A stretch of 38,795 nt of DNA from Mnemiopsis leidyi. Lineage: Eukaryota; Ctenophora; Tentaculata; Lobata; Bolinopsidae. The stretch's first letter is position 1; every line of letters begins with the position of its first letter. Shown piece after piece: positions 26,801 through 38,090 of this stretch. Made by a program: the position numbers and the translations under genes. The notes under the pieces are model-generated. The model saw nothing but the letters and a program-made list of their open reading frames with translations, did no database searches and was not told where the DNA came from. Location of the stretch: positions 212,471-251,265 of the forward strand of contig JH153927.1 of NCBI GenBank assembly GCA_000226015.1, in the 5' to 3' direction.

Positions 26801-29597
26801 GCAGTAACACAGATCGGGATAAGTACAGAAACAATACAGGCATAATCTACCAGATTGCATACCATGACTCGCACATTATAATTTCAAAGAAATCATTAAT
26901 TACCTGTCATAAAAGTCGTTTTTCTGGAGTTTCTGACTACGACTCTCGATATCCTCGTTCCTCCTGGAAGATCTCAGGACACCGTAAGCGTCTAGAAGTC
27001 TACAACCGTGTATCGCACATGCCAGGACCGCGTCCTTCTTCTTCCCAGAGGTGGTACCTGTGTCAGTTAGTCAGTCAACTAAGTTTAAGCTCAATTTTAG
27101 GTTTAAGTAAAAGTTTTAATTAAGTTAAATTTTAGATTTTAGCATGGCGCAATCGGAAGAAAACTTAAATTCAAAAAATTAAGATTCCAAATAAACATTG
27201 AACAGTATCCAAACCTTCAGCAAAGACAGGACTAGGAGTGTCAATGGGCAACTCAACTTTACAAATATACTGGTGATTCTTCCCGCTTCCAGACTCCGTA
27301 ACCACATACTCCAGTTCCACACCTTCTCGCTCGAAGAAACCACGGAAAGTTTTCTTGGGGTCCTTGAAGTCAGCAGGACGAGACATCTTGGTAAGATCCA
27401 GTTTAAGTTCACCGTCGTCTTCCTCCGGAGCGTCCTCTCTGGGGAATAGCGTTTTTAAATAATGAAATCACATGGCAATTCATTGTATTATTTTTAGGTC
27501 AATGAAGCATTTAGTAGTAAACGCCCAATTAATCTAACACTGATGACTTTTTATCAAATACTTTTTTAAATTTACAATACAGCACATGGCACATGGTAAA
27601 AATAGTATCGGTTAAAATGCTTACGATTGTAAATTCCTAATCAACACCCGCAATTACATACCCCCATATTCTCATATAACGATTAAATTAGCATCACTTT
27701 ACGTCTATTACACCTCGAGACTGAAAATTGAATCAAACCTAAAACCCCAGTTAACACCCTCAGCTTCTTTTTCAGCATCAGGGTCAACATCTGTCTCTCT
27801 AGATTTCAACATTTTCAACATGATCTCAGCTTCTTCTGATGCTAAAATACCTGGCGGTTTAACATTATTAATTTATGGAATTTTAACACAAGACATGAAA
27901 GGAGATCAAATATGAAAAGCTCGCCCTAAAACCCCAGTCTTATTGTGAGCTATGTTCCAATATCTCACCTAATTTGTTGATCTTGTCTTGGGCGGAAGGC
28001 TCCTCTGGCACGGGTATCATTTCTTTTTCGTCCTCAAAAGCTTCTTCTGGTGGACCCTGAAAGTTGGTTGAGTAAAATGTATCAGGAAAGAAACAAGGGG
28101 ACATGTTAAAAGCGATGGGACCAGGTAATATCAAAATGCCAAATTGACGCTGGGTGAAATAGTTATCAGGAAACATCTGTATGTCAGTAATCTCGGTAAA
28201 ATCTCCGTATTCTCTTTCAAATCTGTAAAAAGCTACCTTGACGATGTAGAGACGAGAGCTAGCTCCAAACTTGATGACGTAACCAGTCTTCATCATGTAG
28301 TAAGTGCGGGGCGATATCTTCACCTTGTTGACAGTGGTTCCGTAACTGCTGCCCAGATCGTAAAGAAACACTGCACCCTGCTTGTCGTCCTCTGGAAGGT
28401 ACAGTTCATTATTGTTGCTCTAATCTATATGTTTATAATCTCTATGTTAATGATTTCGCGATATTCTTGGGGAGGTGTCAAAATTCAGATTTACCTCGAA
28501 ATGTGTTAGCAATTGACCAATGAGAAACCAGCATGAGCCAGTGAATATCGAGAAGTGCTCTCTCATATCATCAAAAATAATTGCGACCCCTTCCAACGAA
28601 TATCGTTCTCTATCATATAATTCACTATTTAGGAGGATAAAGGCAATAATTATGGCATAGGTAAAAACTGAAAACATAGCCCTTCATTCTTTAACCAACT
28701 TCGTTTAATAAGAGTAACTTTACCTTAAGTTGTGATAATAGAAAGAACTCTACACCATAGAGACTAACCTGTTGCTCTGTGCTGGAAGACAGCATGATGA
28801 CGGGAGATGGAGGGATGGAGACAGGGCACATCGCATGAAGGTAATCTTCCTACTGTTACATAACAAGATTCACTGATATCCACCTGGGGGTAATATCACT
28901 AATACTGCGTATCATCAAATAGGCAAATATCCAGCTTGAAGTAAAATCACTTTAACCGTGATTCATCAAGGCCAAGGTTTCGTAAAAGTTTGTTGACTAC
29001 CTAGATGCACTTGCAGTTTAGGCTGATTAAGATTTAATTATTATCGTCAAGATTTAATTATTATCGTCATTTTTAGCAACACAACGAGACAAGACTGGGA
29101 TAAAATTTCGTTCATTTCAACTGAAATAACATTATTAACCAAACCTCTTCCAGAATCTTTCCTCCCTTAAGTACTTCAAGAGTATACGGAAATGAAGCAG
29201 GACCACTCCACTTGGGCTCCTTGTACTGCAAAACAACGACCTCAGGCTCCGGTTTTTTCTTCTTCTCCACTTTTGCTTTACGGTGCTCGGATGAACTCTT
29301 AATCGGAGGGTCCGGGGGTTTATTAGCAGGTTCTTTAGTGGAAGCAGCTGCTGGAGAACCAGCAGATTCTATAGGTACGGGAGTTTTAAAGTCCTCAATG
29401 GGTTCGACGGATGGTTGAACTGATTTCTCCAGAGATATGGTGTTGTTTTCGATTTGACTGGTGGTTTCGTGGATCTTATCGTTCTTGACAATTTCATCTG
29501 CTGATACTTCTTTCTTGGGGGCATCAGCTGTGCATTTCGTTTCTGTTTTCTTCACTGGTTTAAGTGGCTTCGGGAGGGCAAAGTTTGCGTTGTCCAT
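17897..29597 (-). CDS. SLC4A1AP: Kanadaptin (FHA-domain protein, SLC4A1 adaptor)
   Basis: Eleven phase-matched minus-strand exons: 29597-29145, 28883-28769, 28391-28237, 28056-27969, 27850-27739, 27438-27215, 27057-26904, 19539-19407, 19201-19072, 18847-18747 and 18496-17897, about 754 residues (human is of similar length). Order of parts: a Lys/Glu/Pro-rich N-terminus; an FHA domain from about residue 140 ([45 protein letters not shown]); a dsRBD-like region ([17 protein letters not shown] ... [20 protein letters not shown]); the family signature [17 protein letters not shown] (cut by the 7.4-kb intron); a coiled stretch ([18 protein letters not shown]); a basic segment (AKKIKIE); and the diagnostic C-terminus [23 protein letters not shown] domains bind phosphothreonine peptides; kanadaptin is mainly nuclear in animals. 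Introns are 118-377 bp except intron 7 (7,364 bp), which contains another gene on the plus strand. Confidence 0.97.
19880..19935. repeat. Inverted repeat, 15-bp perfect arms
   Basis: The arm atcttcttaacattt at 19880-19894 is the exact reverse complement of aaatgttaagaagat at 19921-19935, with 26 bases between. It could form a hairpin in RNA from either strand or be the core of a small palindromic element. No target-site duplication was identified. Confidence 0.7.
22069..22354. repeat. Diverged direct duplication (~130-150 bp)
   Basis: Two adjacent related segments, about 22069-22200 and 22201-22354, share the words gttgaagggtttgggtgg, cttgacactttttcagtcat, gcg-aat/ttt-ctcgactga and aatagttcc-gatattt in the same order. 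The second copy has an insertion near its start. No coding frame is conserved between them. Confidence 0.8.
22697..23075. repeat. 40-bp minisatellite with small gap
   Basis: About nine copies of a 40-base unit built on gagcacccctggttaatg and atcactgatgagtgttct. The inner copies (22858-23030) are nearly identical; the outer ones are degenerate. Eleven Ns at 22843-22853 fall inside it, so copy number in the assembly is uncertain. It lies in kanadaptin intron 7. Confidence 0.93.
22843..22853. other. Assembly gap (11 N)
   Basis: Eleven Ns lie inside the 40-bp minisatellite, probably where a read or consensus could not be resolved across repeat units. Confidence 1.
25011..26507 (+). CDS. Class A (rhodopsin-like) GPCR nested in a kanadaptin intron
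   Basis: Two exons, 25011-25218 and 25588-26507 (phase 1, CTTTG|gtgagt ... tttcag|GAA), encode about 375 residues. Start chosen at the first ATG, followed by a hydrophobic leader ([19 protein letters not shown]). Seven hydrophobic segments are visible. TM1 has [10 protein letters not shown]2 QSIAVSDVV, and TM3 starts with the conserved Cys ([10 protein letters not shown]). The D/E-R-Y site reads YRV (SVYRVWML), keeping only the Arg. ECL2 has a partner Cys (HTCSSKI). TM6 lacks the CWxP motif ([13 protein letters not shown]). TM7 has [16 protein letters not shown] with an intact NPxxY. The third intracellular loop is Ser/Thr-rich. It is transcribed opposite to kanadaptin and lies wholly within its intron 7. 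The ligand cannot be predicted; it is an orphan receptor by sequence. Confidence 0.9.
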
Positions 29598-30223
29598 AAG
29601 CTAAAGATATTCCGTGTTTTATTGAATAATGAATCATTGGAGTTAACCAAAAATACTCTATTTGAAAGATCATATAGTTCCAATACTTTCATCACTGCAA
29701 TTTAAAAGCTTGCCGACGATTTATGATCCAACGTAAGTCGTCCAACCAAAATTTTCGTCTACTCGTACGCACTTCCTTCGTATGCCTTATTGGTTCTGCT
29801 ACAGTATCCCGAGGAACATAATTACTAACCGCAGCTGATCTTAAAAAACATAGAGTTAATATATTGTATATAGCTTAAGTATCTATAGCTTAAGTCAAAC
29901 AGGTTTCCTAGTCTATATCATAAACCATTTAACTGGTTTTTACAGAACTAATTTGCGTGATGACTTTCAGTTCATAAACCTCAAAAAGACACTTAAACCC
30001 GATTGCAAATAACATCACATACTTATATCATCCGCCTTGTAAAGCCTTAACTACAAAACGTGGGTTTATGCTAGAATCAGTTGTTTACGGCGCTCCTTGC
30101 TTTGTATTTCATAGGCTATCGATTGATGGACTGGTATCGAAGAAAAATTAACTTATGATAATCTTTTGAGTTACATAATTTGATGAATAATTCAATAAAC
30201 GGGCTGTCAAGCATTCTCTATAA
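29598..30223. promoter_or_regulatory. Divergent spacer between kanadaptin and the LDLa-GPCR gene
   Basis: This 626-bp interval separates two divergently transcribed start codons (kanadaptin at 29597, minus; LDLa-GPCR at 30224, plus), so it should contain both promoters. It is AT-rich. A TATA-like word (ctctataaatgg) lies at about 30215, only a few bases before the GPCR ATG, which is too close to be its TATA box unless the start is downstream. No exon is seen. Confidence 0.45.
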
Positions 30224-33200
30224 ATGGTGTTGTGGTGTGGTAAATGCATGGTGTGCAACCTCCTTTTATGGTTTCTAGTGATAAAACTAACGGTCAGCAG
30301 GAATGCTTCACATCAGAATTCAGGTAGAGCCTTCATTCATATACTTAAATGTTTGTTATCAGGTACATCCATTTGCCATTTTAAAACACTTCTCACCTAA
30401 CATAATGTAACAATTGAGCAGTGAGCTGTTCAGACAAATTCACAATCGACTTTCAGGTACCTCAGACAGTAAAGAATGTGAGCTGGTAGAGGTCGGAGAC
30501 GGGAAGAAGTATCTAAAAGAGAAGTGTGGAGACAAGTTTAAGTGTCCTCGATCTGACGTTCTTTACTCTGTCGGGTTGTATACAGACGACCCTTATTTCG
30601 CTAGGTGGGCTACCACCTGTACCCTCAAGTATGACAAGTTGTGTCCAAATGATCCTAAGTTCTACGAAGTCTGTGGACATATCAGATCAGACTGTGAGAG
30701 CAACTTAGGTAGAGATATCGAGGAAAAGCTTTGTAGCACTTATACTTGCCAGTTTAAAGGTCAAGTCCTCCTACCGTTTCGTGGCGACGAAATAACATTT
30801 GGCTACAAAGTCATATCGGGTCTAGCTAACAAAGCATGGGCTGACTGCAATGGTAAACTGACATGTTCTAACACTGATGTAGATGAGATAGGATGTCCGG
30901 ATCCAAGTACTTCCTTTCTGTGTATTGGCGAGTCCCAAACCTACATAAGGGCAGATCAAGTATGTGATCTCAATTGTGATTGCTATAGATGCAACGATGA
31001 AGCAGAATGTGGGAACAAAACATATGGTGTAATGTGTGATTCTACTTACGGAAATCACGTTCATGCGATGTACGTTTGCAATGACGTGATCAATTGCTAC
31101 AATGGACTGGATGAAAAAGTTTGCGAAGAGAAAGACATCGTGCGTAAATGTATTCCTGGCGAAATTCATGGACCAGACTTATACAACTCTTTCCCCGATA
31201 GGATCCGACCACTTTTTCATCACCAGATTTGTGCCGTGCCCCGACTAGGGCCCGTATGCATACACTTGCCAGGATGGCCTCGACCAGATTAACTGCTCAG
31301 ACTCATCTCGAGTCGCTATGTGGTGTAACATGAGAGGAATTCCAACAACTCTCTCGGTGTTTGCTATATGCCTAAACTACGAGCTTTGTGACGATGGGTA
31401 CCAGAATCAGTGTGTCGAAGTGGAGGGAGGTTGTCTACTTCATAGAAACCAACTTTGTGATGGAGAGTTGAACTGCCCTCGAGGAACAGACGAAACTGAA
31501 ACATTTTGTTCCACTCTTTCAACCCAAAGATGCATAAGGCGTGTAAAAATGTTACGAGATAAGACATCCCAACCATTAGTTTTTCCTATGTCGTGGGTAA
31601 TGGATGGTCACAAGGACTGCGGTGATGGCATCGATGAAAACGCTGACTACTGGCGGAAATGTGGAAGTGGACAAACTTTAAGATACATAGAAAAAGATGG
31701 GGACTGCATCGAGGTGTTTTTGTGTGATATGGATGACGTGAATAGCAGGTTTGTGACTTTTGAAAATCTTTGTGACAAAATTCCCTCCTGTGGAATGGAA
31801 AATACTGTTTGTCGAAGTGCCAGAGATATCAAGAGGACATGGGACCATGTAGTGGAGGATCAACTGAATGTTAAATACCTTTCCTATTGTCTTCCTGGTC
31901 TGAAGAAGCTTGAACAATTGATTGGAAGTTGTTCCTTTACAAATTTCATTGCTCCAGACAGAAATATACTTGGAGTACAAACTTATGGAATCTACTTCCC
32001 TGTAGAAAAACAAGAATGTGGTAATGCCTTTGGCGAGTTCTATGTACACCTCAGTTGTACTGGCAAATGTAAACATGCAAAGTGTCCACTCGTAAGAGTC
32101 AAACAAAACAGCTGTGTCAACATTCTGAATACTGATAAAGTTTACAGCCTGACTGAGGATTACAGTCTCACTATTGTGGCTAGAAGTAGGGGAGAGTATG
32201 TGAACAAATACTTCTCTTGTAACAACAGCCAGTGTGTGACATATGACAAAGTATGCAATCTTGTCAACGATTGTGGGGATGATAGTGATGAGAAGAACTG
32301 TATCAACCACTTCAAATGTGCAGAGACCTCTGAGTATGTATTAAAGACGGCAGTGTGCGATGGAGTTGTAGATTGTCGAGATTTCTCTGACGAATGTGGA
32401 AATTCGTGCTCTCGTGAATCGCGAAATTTACTTCAGAACACTTTTCTAAAGGCATTTGCTTGGCTAAGTGGAATACTAGCAACTCTTTTAAATTTTACAG
32501 TCATCATTACATCCATAAAGGAAATTAACAACTCAAAGTCCCTACGAAACAGGATGGATAAATCTCTGATATCGTTAGTTGCAGTTGGAGATCTACTTAT
32601 TGGAGTTTACCTACTGGCCATAGCCGCAGTTGATGCCTACTATTCGAAGAGCTATTGCAAAAAGAAATTTGTTTGGTTGATCAGTACCTACTGCAATATC
32701 CTCGGCACCGTCAGCACAGTTGGATCTCAACTTTCTCTATTTTCGATGGCAGCACTGGGAGTTTCCCGGCTAACTTACATCAAAAGATTGGTACCCAAGG
32801 ACCCAAACACCATAAAGTCAAAGATAAAACTATCTGCAACTTTAGCCGTTCCGTTAATTGCTTCTCTGTCTATCTCTGTATTTCCGTTGTTGCCGCAGTT
32901 CGAAGACTTCTTTGTCAATGGACTGCACTACGATGGTATAACTTTATTTACAGGGATGGTAGATAAGGAAACACATCACAGAGTATTGCAAAGTTACAAC
33001 GGAAGATATAGAGAACAGCCGATCAGCTGGAAGACGGTTCGGCGGATGGTAGGAGAAATGTTCTCGAAAGACTATGAGGGAATCGCTGGTGCAAAGGTTG
33101 AATTCTATGGCAGTGACAGTGTGTGCATTTTCAAATATCTTGTTACCAAAAGCGACCCTCAACATGTCTTTTCTCTTGCCATCCTAACTGTAAACGTATT

Positions 33201-33633
33201 GTGCTTCTTATTCATTACAGCCTGCTACTCCATAATCCAACTCTATGTTGTCAATCGGTCCAGGGCGGTAGTCTCCAATTCATCGTCAACCAGAAGACGA
33301 GATCTGAAGCTCCAGACAAAGGTCTCCATCATCATAGGGACTGACTTTCTCTGCTGGATTCCCTTCATAGTGGTGTGTGCTCTTCACTTCTTTGAAGCTA
33401 TTGATGCTGCAGCCTGGTATCCTGTATTCTCAGTCATCATTTTACCATTCAACTCTGTTATCAACCCACTCCTTTACAGCGACATGGTCTTCAGAAAAAG
33501 TAACAGGATGGTAGGTTACTTCACCAGTACAGTATTAACAATGGGTAGGAATGTTTCAGCAAGGATGGAAAGTATGGCTCAGTCGTATGCAACTGGTTCT
33601 CAAAACACTGGAAACAACACTACAGAACTGTAA
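30224..33633 (+). CDS. LDLa-repeat GPCR (GRL101/relaxin-receptor-like), with one frameshift
   Basis: Exon 1 30224-30323 carries a signal peptide (MVLWCGKCMVCNLLLWFLVI); exon 2 starts at 30457 (TCAG|gtagag ... tttcag|GTACC, phase 1) and runs to 33633. Total is about 1091 residues if one extra base near 31250 is ignored. The ectodomain is Cys-rich with about seven LDLa-like modules, such as CNDVINCYNGLDEKVC, LCDGELNCPRGTDE, CNLVNDCGDDSDEKNC and VCDGVVDCRDFSDEC. A seven-helix domain starts near the codons at 32450. TM2 has VAVGDLLIGVYL, the D/E-R-Y site is SRL (LGVSRLTYI), TM6 keeps CWIPF and TM7 keeps NSVINPLLY. ECL2 is unusually long (about 80 residues). LDLa modules in this family bind ligand or calcium, as in relaxin receptors. 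The frame break is at GGGCCCG: up to AVPRLGP it is in one frame, and YAYTCQDGLDQINCSD continues in the next. This may be a base-call error or an inactivating mutation. Confidence 0.9.
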
Positions 33634-34012
33634 ACTTTATCGTGTACCTGGATCAACTATCTGTTAATAGTGTGCCCTTATCGTATTTACCACATCATAA
33701 GGTTTAAGGTTTTTTTGTCAATCTAATCCTGACACCGAGGATTCCTAATGGTTTAACAGTGAATGTCTATAGTATAGGGAAGAGGTTAAGTAAATTATGA
33801 GTTTAAGACCATTTGCTCTCGGCCGGGAGTCACGGTTGGATGTTTGAATTTCCAAGAAATCACTTTGGTCAAATGATCAAAAATTTGTTCAAAATGTCAA
33901 TTTTGATTGCGAGGCGAATCTTGCTTTTTTCGTGGCCATGGAGAATTTTGAAACATGGCCTTTGAGAAAATTCCAGGGTGTCATCGCTATGGTAGGTGCC
34001 TTTAGATACAGT
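33634..34012. other. 3' flank of the LDLa-GPCR gene
   Basis: AT-rich DNA containing the 3' UTR of the plus-strand GPCR. No gene, RNA or repeat is recognised before the duplicated block that begins near 34005. Confidence 0.5.
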
Positions 34013-34740
34013 CAGATATACACGTCCGGTGGGCAAAGAAGAACTCCGATGTCCATGGCAGCAATCATGGGCTCGGAATATTTCTTAATACGAATATTGG
34101 TCATGAGCTTGGGGTATTTCCTGCCGAAAATGTACCGGAGTATTAATGTTGGCGTAGTATTAATGTTGGCATAAATCATCGGCAAAATAAGATATGATTA
34201 CATAAAATTTGAGTTTTTGAACTTGTTAAAATACTACAATATGTTAAATACAGTTATTGAGTATTATCAAAGTCGAGTTGCTGAAGATAAACAAAATATT
34301 TCTACAATAATATTTGATCGTTTCATTGCCCCCGTGAACGACACAATGAAAGTGTAACTGTGCTATCACATGAACAACATGAAAAATATTTCTAATACAA
34401 AACTGCGAGAATACACGTTAAGAAGACAACACCTAATGACAAAGTAGCCTACAAATCGATTAATGTAAAAATTTTTTCAATTAATATACCAAATAAAAAT
34501 TGCAAAATCATTATCCCAGTAAAAAAGGGTCACGATACAAAAAAACACAAAAACCGAATCAAAAAGTATCTTATTTATCTAGAAAAAAAGTTGAAACCTT
34601 TCAACCTACTCCAGAAAGAATCACTGTCAGACTCATCACTGTCCAAAATAAAATTTGTCTCCACAACATCGGCATCCTCCTCAAACCCTGCATGGTCCGC
34701 ATCTTTTATAAAGTTCACGTAGACTTTGTTCCCATTCTGT
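34005..34740. repeat. Segmental duplication, copy 1
   Basis: This block matches 38080-38795 in the same orientation and at high identity. It starts at tagatacagtcagatatacac and runs through the 3' flank into the last coding exon of the S9 peptidase gene. The match reaches the window end, so its full length in copy 2 is unknown. A short block near 34100-34170 (ttcctgccgaaaatgtaccg and a repeated ttaatgttggc) is partly missing from copy 2. Confidence 0.93.
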
Positions 34741-35480
34741 ATGTTAGCCACGAAATTGGCTGCATGCCAAGGAGGTGCCCGCCGGTCTTTTCCAGCAACA
34801 GAAATTAACACATTCGATTCCACGGCGACACTGTCGGAGTCAAAGAGGTCTGACCCAGATTTCCAGTGTTCAGGATCACAGCCCCATTCTTCCTTCTCTT
34901 CAGAAGACAGGGGTAAAGCTTCATCAGACATGGCAGTGTGTAGATCCAAAAACGGGAATCTTAGAACCAGCTTGTTGACGATACCGGGAACAGAAAGAGC
35001 TGCACGTGCAGCGATCAGCGCGCCGCTGGATGAAGCGTGCAAGGTAGAAGTGGATGGGGTTGTCAGGTTGAGGGACTGGACGTGTTTGATACAGTTCAGT
35101 GTATCCAAAACACTGTACGTCTTCTTCAAACCAGCGCCCTGGTTTTAGACGAGAATGCGAGGTGAAAAAACATACAAGTTTTGATCGGCACGTGAGATCG
35201 ACCATGAAATTAGTAATAAAACGACTTGTTTGCCTTAAATAGAGACGGAATGAAATCGAGCCTAAATGTATCCCCATTTTAACGGTTTACTGTGTACTAA
35301 CCTGTAGATACCAGTCCCGACCACACTCTCCACCACTTCTCACGTGACACAGAACCACTTTCCAACCCTGGTCCATCAGTTGCCTTGGCAACGTCTCCCA
35401 GGAGTAGAAGAGGTTTTCTCCGTAACACCCGTACGTCAGGAAGAGACATGGTGTACACTCGGTCAGGGAATCTTCATTTG
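34575..35480 (-). CDS. S9 prolyl-oligopeptidase-like protein (PREPL / oligopeptidase B type), 3' exons
   Basis: Two minus-strand exons are clear: 35480-35302 and 35138-34575 (phase 0, CTACAG|gttagt ... aaccag|GGC), about 246 residues of the C-terminal catalytic domain. Features in order: LFLTYGCYGENLFYSWE, WKVVLCHVRSGGECGRDWYL, the nucleophile region LHASSSGALIAAR (Ser in place of GxSxGG), FPFLDLHTAMSDEALPLSSE then EEWGCDPEHW, the Asp loop AGKDRRAPPWHAANFV, and the catalytic His in KDADHAGFEE. The Ser-Asp-His triad is therefore complete. An acidic tail (DSDESDSDSFW) follows. These enzymes cleave short peptides, or esters in the PREPL case, behind a beta-propeller. The propeller and upstream exons (the first visible exon begins in phase 1) are not identified between 35481 and 38090, so this copy may be truncated at its 5' side or its exons are too diverged to see. 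Confidence 0.85.
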
Positions 35481-37845
35481 CTGTGAGATCATTGATGAAT
35501 GTTGGGAATGTTGTTATTACAGATCTGTGATCCGGCTAGGTAAATACACACTCACCAAATGATATTTTTCACTTATGATCAGTGAATCTGTGAATGTTCT
35601 AACTTCTAGGAAATTTGTATCTACTATATGGTACATGAAACTGCAGGTAATAAGACGACAGTTTCTTTGAGATCAGGCAGCTATATCTCGTCGTTTTCTC
35701 TCAAAGCTTGGTAATGCCGGTTTGTTTACTTTAGAATAATCAAATTTTGTCGAATGAGATTCCGCCAGGACTTATGATCGGAATTACCCTTGCAAATTTT
35801 TCATACCAAAGTTTCATCCCCATCAAACCGCTTGCACCTGAACGGTTTTAAAATAACTTACGTAAAATCAATGATTTTTGCATATGTATGCAGATGACAT
35901 GTGAGCGATTTTAACAGGCAGGATTTGGATAAAGTTTTCAATCATAATTGTTTGGGATTTTGCAAAACGGATCCTAACCATACAAGATTACGAGGAGATC
36001 AAATTAGATTTCAATTATCTTCCTACACTAAGCTCTTCCGGGGAAACGCAATAGTATCGGGCTGGTGCAGCTATTCAAACTTTTGCTTTCGGGATTTCTT
36101 GAATGACGTTGCCACTGGTCACATTATACCTCAGTTTATACTTTTTTACGAGAAGACAATTTTTATTTCAGTTGTTTATTTTGGGTGAACAGCTTCAATC
36201 CTGAGTTTCTGTTCTTATATTTCAACTTCTCTTAATTCCATGACAAGTTCTTCTGTTGCAGAATTTTACACAAGCTTTTTATGTCTAGTGCGTCATAAAT
36301 CACGTTGTATAGCTCGCAATGATACATAGTAAATAAAACTTTTTGACTTGAGAGTATAGCTGACCACTGCTCCGCTTTTGCGGCGCGAATTCCTCGCTGT
36401 TCTTAAATTTCACGAAAAGTGGCCCCAAAAGTCTCTTCCCTCCTGCAGCCTGCATATAGTTGTGGTTGGTCACAGTGATCCCACCAATAGCTGTCTCTTC
36501 ATGACAGCTAAAGTTATTCCTCTTTTTTTATTTTAAACTTTTAGTTCAATAAGGTTTTTAAGTTAGTTTTTGTTACAGTTGCTATCAATCATTATCTGCA
36601 GTCCGCACCATCCGGACAAGATTCATGTTTGACTTTATCATTGCAAGCTGTAATTTCATATTTGTGTCCACGTCGTTAATGTGAACTGGCAAGGTGTCCT
36701 GAACCAGACAAACCTCTGGTTCTAGTTTAGGAGTCTTCGATATCCAGGAATTTTCGAACAAATCAGGGAATTGGACACTCTTCAAGCAGCCAACTGACCC
36801 CCTTGTCTGCGGTCTCCGGCAGAACATATTTATATTTATGAGTATAGACACAGAGGAACCCACTAGGGAAATTCTGTTCCAGAAAACCAGAATTAGCAAC
36901 TGTAAGACCGTTCTTATACTGGAGTATTAACTCTTACTAAGAATTAATAACTCCTCCTCTATTTCTATATTGTCAATACCGAACATATATTGTCTAAAGA
37001 AGCAAAACAATAAACTATTAACCAGTAAATAGGTATTGCGGGTCGCAGACAGGGGGCACGCGTCGTACCGCACGCAGACAAGGGTTCTGCGGGCTTCTTT
37101 AATTTTAAAAGTGCAGGGAATTACACTTTGTCTATGTCAGCCAGTAAGGGTGCTTGACTGTACATAATATGTAGCTTTTTTTGTTCTATTGTTGTTTATT
37201 GTATGTTGTGCGATATGAAATATAGCTGAAAAACTATAAAGTTCAACACACTTCTTCTTACCAACTTATCACATCATGGATATCATTATGCAGAGGCTCT
37301 TATATATGATTGTGTCCTTGTAACCTTGCAGAGATGCAGGCAGGCAGAAGGGAGGTTGCAAGATGATATTAATGTTCAGTATGTTAGGGGATACTGTGTA
37401 CAGTAGTTTCATCTTTCAATGATACTCCTTCTACAACTGTTGAATTTTTTTTCTGTAACACTGAGGCTACTAGACTTAGGACGCACAAAACGAAACCACA
37501 GGCACTACCCCTAGACCAATCAAGCTTAACAGCACAGTATGAATTATGAACTTAAGTGAGCTTTCTGTTTAGGTAAGTAGAGCATTCATTTTTCAATTGA
37601 TTTATTATTGTATTGACTATTGTAGTTAACATTGTATTGATGTAGCTATAATCATAATCACTAACAATTGACTATCCACTATAATTGACTATCCATACTA
37701 CAATGCTGTACCATCATATAATATTGAAAAAAAGGTCTTAAAACGAGACTGTTTTCCAAGGATAAGTAGCACTTGATATGGAATGTACAAGCCATTCGTA
37801 ATTAAGCCATGATGGCAGGAAACTTTATTTTCTGGAAACTTAGAC
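35481..37845. other. Stretch between the S9 gene copies with no assigned exon
   Basis: About 2.4 kb, AT-rich, in which the propeller-encoding exons of the S9 gene would be expected. A 104-codon minus-strand open frame at 36585-36899 is the only longer one, without a firm family match. A GC-rich patch at about 37035-37100 (gcgggtcgcagacagggggc) stands out from the background. Nothing else can be supported. Confidence 0.5.
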
Positions 37846-38090
37846 AGTCAGTTATAAGATGTAAGATATAAAAAAGTATCAAAGTAATGACTCTCAACTA
37901 GATACAGTCAGATATAAGATGTAAGATATAAAAAGTATTAAAGTAATGACTCTCAACTAGATACAGTCAGATATAAGATGTAAGATATAAAAAAAGTATT
38001 AAAGTAATGACTCTCAACTAGAAAAAGTCAGATATAAGATGTAAGATATAAACAAGTTTTAAAGTAATGACTCTCAACTAGATACAGTCA
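37846..38090. repeat. ~60-bp tandem repeat, 4 copies plus a partial
   Basis: Four copies of a ~60-base unit are present (agtcagatataagatgtaag, atataaaaaagtat, then aaagtaatgactctcaacta and gatac), nearly identical with small changes in the A run. The array ends in a partial unit (gatacagtcagatata) that passes directly into the duplicated S9 block. At the matching place in copy 1 (about 34005) only that partial unit exists. Confidence 0.93.

Noticed and set aside
28147..28236. Continuation of the kanadaptin frame past 28237 into [12 protein letters not shown] codons.
   Set aside because: AAG|gtagct at 28237 and ttcag|GGTCCACC at 28056 give the family order LYIVK-GPPEE. The read-through is intronic.
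31250..31271. A 19-base GT-AG interval (gtatgcatacacttgccag) whose removal would restore the LDLa-GPCR frame.
   Set aside because: It is far too short for an animal intron and its removal would delete a conserved LDLa cysteine (YTCQDG). A single-base error or mutation explains the break better.
36585..36899. A 104-codon minus-strand open frame, considered as a missing upstream exon of the S9 gene (contains VQFPDLFENSWISKTPKLEP).
   Set aside because: The position and strand fit, but no convincing propeller motif or phase-matched splice pair was found. Left unassigned.
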